In this document: piece after piece, positions 56,860 through 64,000 of the stretch
How positions within the stretch are numbered: position 1 is the stretch's first letter
Layout of the letters: every line of letters begins with the position of its first letter
Assembly: GCA_037954015.1 (NCBI GenBank)
Contig: CM075691.1
Coordinates: 50,151,447-50,215,446, forward strand
Reading direction: 5' to 3'
Length of the DNA: 64,000 nucleotides
Source of the DNA: Psophocarpus tetragonolobus
Lineage: Eukaryota > Streptophyta > Magnoliopsida > Fabales > Fabaceae
Made by a program: the position numbers and the translations under genes
The notes under the pieces: generated by a model
Database searches by the model: none
What the model saw: only the letters and a program-made list of their open reading frames with translations
What the model was told of the DNA's origin: nothing

Positions 56860-57123
56860 TTCTTTCTAAAAGATAATTTAATAGATCATTTAAAATTTCT
56901 TTATTAAAGATCATAACTGTAATGATCATTGGGCCTAATAAATTCTCAAAGATTATAAATAATTATCTTCTCTCTAAAAGATAATTTAATAGAACATTTA
57001 AAATTTCTTTATTAAAGATCATAACGGTAACGATCATTGGCCTAATAAATGCTAAAAAATTTGCAATAGTTATCTTCTTTCTAAAAGATAATTTAATAGA
57101 TCATTTAAAATTTCTTTATTAAA

Positions 57124-57142
57124 GATCATAACGGTAATGATC
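57124..57142 (+). other. Core dyad GATCAT-N7-ATGATC (positions 50-68)
   Basis: In units with T at position 64 the core reads GATCATAACGGTAATGATC, a 19-bp dyad in which 8 of 9 pairs match around a central G. With consensus C at 64 one further pair is lost. T64 together with T70 also creates the perfect 10-bp palindrome AATGATCATT centred on the third GATC. The T64/T70 form occurs in many units throughout the window, often next to units of the C64 form. Whether the symmetry is used by a dimeric protein cannot be told from sequence. Confidence 0.6.
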
Positions 57143-57506
57143 ATTGGGCCTAATAAATTCTCAAAGATTGTAAATAATTATCTTCTCTCTAAAAGATAAT
57201 TTAATAGATCATTTAAAATTTCTTTATTAAAGATCATAACGGTAACGATCAATGGGCCTAATAAATGCTAAAAAATTTGAAATAGTTATCTTCTTTCTAA
57301 AAGATAATTTAAGAGATCATTTAAAATTTCTTTATTAAAGATCATAACGGTAACGATCATTGGGCCTAATAAATGCTAAAAGATTGTAAATAATTATCTT
57401 CTTTCTAAAAGATAATTTAATAAATCATTTAAAATTTCTTTATTAAAGATCATAACGGTAACGATAAATGGGCCTAATAAATGCTAAAAAATTTGAAATA
57501 GTTGTG

Positions 57507-60207
57507 TTCTTTCTAAAAGATTATTTAATAGATCATTTAAAATTTCTTTATTAAAGATCATAACGGTAACGATCAATGGGCCTAATAAATGCTAAAAAAT
57601 TTGCAATAGTTATCTTCTTTCTAAAAGATAATTTAATTGATCATTTAAAATTTCTTTATTAAAGATCATAACGGTAATGATCATTGGGCCTAATAAATTC
57701 TAAAAGATTGTAAATAATTATCTTCTTTCTAAAAGATAATTTAATAGATCATTTAAAATTTCTTTATTAAAGGTCATAACGGTAACGGTCAATGGGCCTA
57801 ATAAATGCTAAAAAATTTGAAATAGTTATCTTCTTTCTAAAAGATAATTTTATTGATCATTTAAAATTTCTTTATTAAAGATCATAACGGTAACGATCAT
57901 TGGGCCTAATAAATGCTAAAAGATTGTAAATAATTATCTTCTTTCTAAAAGATAATTTAATAAATCATTTAAAATTTCTTTATTAAAGATCATAACAGTA
58001 ACGATAAATGGGCCTAATAAATGCTAAAAAATTTGAAATAGTTATGTTCTTTCTAAAAGATTATTTAATAGATCATTTAAAATTTCTTTATTAAAGATCA
58101 TAACGGTAATGATCAATGGGCCTAATAAATGCTAAAAAATTTGCAATAGTTATCTTCTTTCTAAAAGATAATTTAATTGATCATTTAAAATTTCTTAATT
58201 AAAGATCATAACGGTAATGATCGTTGGGCCTAATAAATTCTAAAAGATTGTAAAATAATTATCTTCTTTCTAAAAGATAATTTAATAGATCATTTAAAAT
58301 TTCTTTATTAAAGATCATAACGGTAACGATCAATGGGCCTAATAAATGCTAAAAAATTTGAAATAGTTATCTTCTTTCTAAAAGATAATTTAAGAGATCA
58401 TTTAAAATTTCTTTATTAAAGATCATAACGGTAACGATCATTGGGCCTAATAAATGCTGAAAGATTGTAAATAATTATCTTCTTTCTAAAAGATAATTTA
58501 ATAAATCATTTAAAATTTCTTTATTAAAGATCATAACGGTAACGATAAATGGGCCTAATAAATGCTAAAAAATTTGAAATAGTTGTGTTCTTTCTAAAAG
58601 ATTATTTAATAGATCATTTAGAATTTCTTTATTAAAGATCATAACGGTAACGATCAATGGGCCTAATAAATGCTAAAAAATTTGCAATAGTTATCTTCTT
58701 TCTAAAAGATAATTTAATTGATCATTTAAAATTTCTTTATTAAAGATCATAACGGTAATGATCATTGGTCCTAATAAATTCTAAAAGATTGTAAATAATT
58801 ATCTTCTTTCTAAAAGATAATTTAATAGATCATTTAAAATTTCTTTATTAAAGGTCATAACGGTAACGATCAATGGGCCTAATAAATGCTAAAAAATTTG
58901 AAATAGTTATCTTCTTTCTAAAAGATAATTTTATTGATCATTTAAAATTTCTTTATTAAAGATCATAACGGTAACGATCATTGGGCCTAATAAATGCTAA
59001 AAGATTGTAAATAATTATCTTCTTTCTAAAAGATAATTTAATAAGTCATTTAAAATTTCTTTATTAAAGATCATAACAGTAACGATAAATGGGCCTAATA
59101 AATGCTAAAAAATTTGAAATAGTTATGTTCTTTCTAAAAGATTATTTAATAGATCATTTAAAATTTCTTTATTAAAGATCATAACGGTAACGATCAATGG
59201 GCCTAATAAATGCTAAAAAATTTGCAATAGTTATCTTCTTTCTAAAAGATAATTTAATTGATCATTTAAAATTTCTTAATTAAAGATCATAACGGTAATG
59301 ATCGTTGGGCCTAATAAATTCTAAAAGATTGTAAAATAATTATCTTCTTTCTAAAAGATAATTTAATAGATCATTTAAAATTTCTTTATTAAAGATCATA
59401 ACGGTAACGATCAATGGGCCGAATAAATGCTAAAAAATTTGAAATAGTTATCTTCTTTCTAAAAGATAATTTAATAGATCATTTAAAATTTCTTTATTAA
59501 AGATCATAACGGTAACGATCAATGGGCCTAATAAATGCTAAAAAATTTGAAATAGTTATCTTCTTTCTAAAAGATAATTTAATAGATCATTTAAAATTTC
59601 TTTATTAAAGATCATAACTGTAATGATCATTGGGCCTAATAAATTCTCAAAGATTATAAATAATTATCTTCTCTCTAAAAGATAATTTAATAGAACATTT
59701 AAAATTTCTTTATTAAAGATCATAACGGTAACGATCATTGGCCTAATAAATGCTAAAAAATTTGCAATAGTTATCTTCTTTCTAAAAGATAATTTAATAG
59801 ATCATTTAAAATTTCTTTATTAAAGATCATAACGGTAATGATCATTGGGCCTAATAAATTCTCAAAGATTGTAAATAATTATCTTCTCTCTAAAAGATAA
59901 TTTAATAGATCATTTAAAATTTCTTTATTAAAGATCATAACGGTAACGATCAATGGGCCTAATAAATGCTAAAAAATTTGAAATAGTTATCTTCTTTCTA
60001 AAAGATAATTTAAGAGATCATTTAAAATTTCTTTATTAAAGATCATAACGGTAACGATCATTGGGCCTAATAAATGCTAAAAGATTGTAAATAATTATCT
60101 TCTTTCTAAAAGATAATTTAATAAATCATTTAAAATTTCTTTATTAAAGATCATAACGGTAACGATAAATGGGCCTAATAAATGCTAAAAAATTTGAAAT
60201 AGTTGTG
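57507..60207 (+). repeat. Complete 25-monomer higher-order repeat, copy 2 (2701 bp)
   Basis: Same order and length as copy 1, starting after the GTTGTG end at 57501. All single-unit markers (TTTAGAATTTC, ATTGGTCC, AATAAGTC, GGCCGAATAA, ACTGTAATG, AGAACAT) are present in the same places. I noticed no difference from copy 1. Confidence 0.92.
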
Positions 60208-62908
60208 TTCTTTCTAAAAGATTATTTAATAGATCATTTAAAATTTCTTTATTAAAGATCATAACGGTAACGATCAATGGGCCTAATAAATGCTAAAAAA
60301 TTTGCAATAGTTATCTTCTTTCTAAAAGATAATTTAATTGATCATTTAAAATTTCTTTATTAAAGATCATAACGGTAATGATCATTGGGCCTAATAAATT
60401 CTAAAAGATTGTAAATAATTATCTTCTTTCTAAAAGATAATTTAATAGATCATTTAAAATTTCTTTATTAAAGGTCATAACGGTAACGGTCAATGGGCCT
60501 AATAAATGCTAAAAAATTTGAAATAGTTATCTTCTTTCTAAAAGATAATTTTATTGATCATTTAAAATTTCTTTATTAAAGATCATAACGGTAACGATCA
60601 TTGGGCCTAATAAATGCTAAAAGATTGTAAATAATTATCTTCTTTCTAAAAGATAATTTAATAAATCATTTAAAATTTCTTTATTAAAGATCATAACAGT
60701 AACGATAAATGGGCCTAATAAATGCTAAAAAATTTGAAATAGTTATGTTCTTTCTAAAAGATTATTTAATAGATCATTTAAAATTTCTTTATTAAAGATC
60801 ATAACGGTAATGATCAATGGGCCTAATAAATGCTAAAAAATTTGCAATAGTTATCTTCTTTCTAAAAGATAATTTAATTGATCATTTAAAATTTCTTAAT
60901 TAAAGATCATAACGGTAATGATCGTTGGGCCTGATAAATTCTAAAAGATTGTAAAATAATTATCTTCTTTCTAAAAGATAATTTAATAGATCATTTAAAA
61001 TTTCTTTATTAAAGATCATAACGGTAACGATCAATGGGCCTAATAAATGCTAAAAAATTTGAAATAGTTATCTTCTTTCTAAAAGATAATTTAAGAGATC
61101 ATTTAAAATTTCTTTATTAAAGATCATAACGGTAACGATCATTGGGCCTAATAAATGCTGAAAGATTGTAAATAATTATCTTCTTTCTAAAAGATAATTT
61201 AATAAATCATTTAAAATTTCTTTATTAAAGATCATAACGGTAACGATAAATGGGCCTAATAAATGCTAAAAAATTTGAAATAGTTGTGTTCTTTCTAAAA
61301 GATTATTTAATAGATCATTTAGAATTTCTTTATTAAAGATCATAACGGTAACGATCAATGGGCCTAATAAATGCTAAAAAATTTGCAATAGTTATCTTCT
61401 TTCTAAAAGATAATTTAATTGATCATTTAAAATTTCTTTATTAAAGATCATAACGGTAATGATCATTGGTCCTAATAAATTCTAAAAGATTGTAAATAAT
61501 TATCTTCTTTCTAAAAGATAATTTAATAGATCATTTAAAATTTCTTTATTAAAGGTCATAACGGTAACGATCAATGGGCCTAATAAATGCTAAAAAATTT
61601 GAAATAGTTATCTTCTTTCTAAAAGATAATTTTATTGATCATTTAAAATTTCTTTATTAAAGATCATAACGGTAACGATCATTGGGCCTAATAAATGCTA
61701 AAAGATTGTAAATAATTATCTTCTTTCTAAAAGATAATTTAATAAGTCATTTAAAATTTCTTTATTAAAGATCATAACAGTAACGATAAATGGGCCTAAT
61801 AAATGCTAAAAAATTTGAAATAGTTATGTTCTTTCTAAAAGATTATTTAATAGATCATTTAAAATTTCTTTATTAAAGATCATAACGGTAACGATCAATG
61901 GGCCTAATAAATGCTAAAAAATTTGCAATAGTTATCTTCTTTCTAAAAGATAATTTAATTGATCATTTAAAATTTCTTAATTAAAGATCATAACGGTAAT
62001 GATCGTTGGGCCTAATAAATTCTAAAAGATTGTAAAATAATTATCTTCTTTCTAAAAGATAATTTAATAGATCATTTAAAATTTCTTTATTAAAGATCAT
62101 AACGGTAACGATCAATGGGCCGAATAAATGCTAAAAAATTTGAAATAGTTATCTTCTTTCTAAAAGATAATTTAATAGATCATTTAAAATTTCTTTATTA
62201 AAGATCATAACGGTAACGATCAATGGGCCTAATAAATGCTAAAAAATTTGAAATAGTTATCTTCTTTCTAAAAGATAATTTAATAGATCATTTAAAATTT
62301 CTTTATTAAAGATCATAACTGTAATGATCATTGGGCCTAATAAATTCTCAAAGATTATAAATAATTATCTTCTCTCTAAAAGATAATTTAATAGAACATT
62401 TAAAATTTCTTTATTAAAGATCATAACGGTAACGATCATTGGCCTAATAAATGCTAAAAAATTTGCAATAGTTATCTTCTTTCTAAAAGATAATTTAATA
62501 GATCATTTAAAATTTCTTTATTAAAGATCATAACGGTAATGATCATTGGGCCTAATAAATTCTCAAAGATTGTAAATAATTATCTTCTCTCTAAAAGATA
62601 ATTTAATAGATCATTTAAAATTTCTTTATTAAAGATCATAACGGTAACGATCAATGGGCCTAATAAATGCTAAAAAATTTGAAATAGTTATCTTCTTTCT
62701 AAAAGATAATTTAAGAGATCATTTAAAATTTCTTTATTAAAGATCATAACGGTAACGATCATTGGGCCTAATAAATGCTAAAAGATTGTAAATAATTATC
62801 TTCTTTCTAAAAGATAATTTAATAAATCATTTAAAATTTCTTTATTAAAGATCATAACGGTAACGATAAATGGGCCTAATAAATGCTAAAAAATTTGAAA
62901 TAGTTGTG
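60208..62908 (+). repeat. Complete 25-monomer higher-order repeat, copy 3 (2701 bp)
   Basis: Same order and length as copies 1 and 2. The one change I noticed is CCTGATAAATT at 60933, an A to G in its M7 unit. This near identity contrasts with several differences between any two neighbouring monomers. Confidence 0.92.
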
Positions 62909-63773
62909 TTCTTTCTAAAAGATTATTTAATAGATCATTTAAAATTTCTTTATTAAAGATCATAACGGTAACGATCAATGGGCCTAATAAATGCTAAAAA
63001 ATTTGCAATAGTTATCTTCTTTCTAAAAGATAATTTAATTGATCATTTAAAATTTCTTTATTAAAGATCATAACGGTAATGATCATTGGGCCTAATAAAT
63101 TCTAAAAGATTGTAAATAATTATCTTCTTTCTAAAAGATAATTTAATAGATCATTTAAAATTTCTTTATTAAAGGTCATAACGGTAACGGTCAATGGGCC
63201 TAATAAATGCTAAAAAATTTGAAATAGTTATCTTCTTTCTAAAAGATAATTTTATTGATCATTTAAAATTTCTTTATTAAAGATCATAACGGTAACGATC
63301 ATTGGGCCTAATAAATGCTAAAAGATTGTAAATAATTATCTTCTTTCTAAAAGATAATTTAATAAATCATTTAAAATTTCTTTATTAAAGATCATAACAG
63401 TAACGATAAATGGGCCTAATAAATGCTAAAAAATTTGAAATAGTTATGTTCTTTCTAAAAGATTATTTAATAGATCATTTAAAATTTCTTTATTAAAGAT
63501 CATAACGGTAATGATCAATGGGCCTAATAAATGCTAAAAAATTTGCAATAGTTATCTTCTTTCTAAAAGATAATTTAATTGATCATTTAAAATTTCTTAA
63601 TTAAAGATCATAACGGTAATGATCGTTGGGCCTAATAAATTCTAAAAGATTGTAAAATAATTATCTTCTTTCTAAAAGATAATTTAATAGATCATTTAAA
63701 ATTTCTTTATTAAAGATCATAACGGTAACGATCAATGGGCCTAATAAATGCTAAAAAATTTGAAATAGTTATC
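62909..63773 (+). repeat. Partial fourth copy of the 25-monomer repeat (M1-M8)
   Basis: M1 to M8 follow in the expected order, including the ATGATCAATGGG core of M6 and the 109-bp M7. The expected M9 (AAGAGATC with GCTGAAAG) is absent. Confidence 0.88.
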
Positions 63774-64000
63774 TTCTTTCTAAAAGATAATTTAATAGAT
63801 CATTTAAAATTTCTTTATTAAAGATCATAACGGTAATGATCATTGGGCCTAATAAATTCTAAAAGATTGTAAATAATTATCTTCTTTCTAAAAGATAATT
63901 TAATAGATCATTTAAAATTTCTTTATTAAAGATCATAACGGTAACGATCAATGGGCCTAATAAATGCTAAAAAATTTGAAATAGTTATCTTCTTTCTAAA
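63774..64000 (+). repeat. Return to older monomer order at the right edge
   Basis: Two complete monomers (63774-63881 with ATGATCATTGGG/ATTCTAAAAG, and 63882-63989 consensus) and the start of a third. This order after an M8-like unit is that of the older 2700-bp unit (compare about 45.5-45.7 kb and 48.2-48.4 kb), not of the 2701-bp repeat. It marks either the right limit of the young domain or another exchange between families. Confidence 0.7.

Larger units (their letters stand above)
54806..57506 (+). repeat. Complete 25-monomer higher-order repeat, copy 1 (2701 bp)
   Basis: Unit order by diagnostic variant: M1 GATTATT; M2 AATTGATC/ATTCTAAAAG; M3 AAGGTC and ACGGTC; M4 TTTTATTGATC; M5 AATAAATC/ACAGTAAC; M6 GATTATT/ATGATCAATGGG; M7 GATCGTTGGG (109 bp); M8 consensus-like; M9 AAGAGATC/GCTGAAAG; M10 AATAAATC, GTTGTG end; M11 GATTATT/TTTAGAATTTC; M12 ATTGGTCC; M13 AAGGTC with ACGATC; M14 TTTTATTGATC; M15 AATAAGTC/ACAGTAAC; M16 GATTATT; M17 GATCGTTGGG (109 bp); M18 GGCCGAATAA; M19 consensus; M20 ACTGTAATG/GATTATAAATAA; M21 TTCTCTCT, AGAACAT, GGCC (107 bp); M22 ATTCTCAAAG; M23 TTCTCTCT; M24 AAGAGATC; M25 AATAAATC, GTTGTG end. 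M1-M8 and M11-M18 are related copies 1081 bp apart. Confidence 0.92.
1..64000. repeat. Satellite DNA array of 108-bp monomers, 593 units, fills the window
   Basis: The motif TTCTTTCTAAAAGA recurs every 108 bp from base 3 to base 63990, with occasional 107- and 109-bp steps. Adding the steps gives 593 complete monomers: the first 307 (to about 33.1 kb) are 57 bp short of 307 x 108, while the last 286 sum to exactly 286 x 108. All units have the same orientation. I found no gap, inversion, transposon, microsatellite or gene, so every stretch without a gene is accounted for by this repeat. Long uniform arrays of this kind are typical of centromeric or pericentromeric heterochromatin in animals and plants; that location is inference. 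The array continues past both window edges. Extremely similar internal copies also make assembly collapse or expansion possible. Confidence 0.99.

Noticed and set aside
1..64000. Protein-coding potential from a unit length divisible by 3
   Set aside because: All three forward frames of the consensus contain TAA, and all three reverse frames contain TAA or TAG; 107- and 109-bp units also shift frame. Apparent short ORFs are chance gaps between stops.
1..64000. CRISPR array
   Set aside because: The repeats are contiguous with no unique spacers; variation is point substitution within a continuous 108-bp unit.
1..64000. Telomeric repeat or interstitial telomere
   Set aside because: TAACGGTAAC only superficially resembles telomere motifs and occurs once per 108 bp; no TTAGGG, TTAGG or TTTAGGG runs are present.
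1..64000. Transposon or retroelement insertion
   Set aside because: I found no stretch departing from the monomer, no target-site duplication and no element ends.
1..64000. tRNA, rRNA or other structured RNA gene
   Set aside because: No unit resembles tRNA boxes or rRNA; the short dyads recur in every monomer and are AT-rich.

Overview
The whole window is one uninterrupted AT-rich satellite DNA array. The repeat unit is a 108-bp monomer (consensus A45 T39 G12 C12, about 22% GC). Counting from the first unit start at base 3 to the last at 63990, and tracking every length change I could follow, gives 593 head-to-tail monomers in one orientation. I see no gene, RNA gene, transposon or unrelated sequence. 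Every reading frame of the consensus on both strands has a stop codon, although 108 is divisible by 3. This is the organisation of (peri)centromeric or other constitutive heterochromatin in a eukaryote. The sequence does not let me name the species or prove centromere function.

The monomers differ at a small set of diagnostic positions, and the order of these variants reveals higher-order structure. Bases 1 to about 34.6 kb form an older mosaic: many 107-bp monomers (a G lost from GGGCC), a TATA-type unit end, and TCTCTATT and ATGGTAAC variants. It is built from tandem segmental duplications whose offsets are whole numbers of monomers: 1401, 1832, 1186, 3452, 2588 and 3342 bp. From 34.6 to 39 kb there is a transition zone with 540- and 1511-bp duplications, where the AATAAATC variant first appears. 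From 39.1 to 48.7 kb there is a second family with ACAGTAAC, GATCGTTGGG and 109-bp monomers, a 10-monomer block seen four times, a 2915-bp segment copied 6591 bp away, and a 2700-bp 25-monomer unit. A short patch rich in private mutations (48.65-49.4 kb) separates it from the youngest part.

From 49.4 to 63.77 kb the array is a clear 25-monomer higher-order repeat (HOR) of 2701 bp. Three complete consecutive copies (54806-62908) are almost identical; I saw one substitution. They are preceded by deletion derivatives of 19 and 17 monomers whose junctions can be placed within single monomers. At 63774 the array returns to the older monomer order. The picture is repeated unequal exchange in register, with a recent round of homogenisation at the right side.

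At the monomer scale, half of all G and C lies in a 30-bp core holding the only two CpGs. Several diagnostic variants are C-to-T or G-to-A changes at those CpGs. The core and the chosen monomer junction both contain dyad symmetry. These are the best candidates for protein binding or non-B DNA structure, but no function is demonstrated by the sequence.
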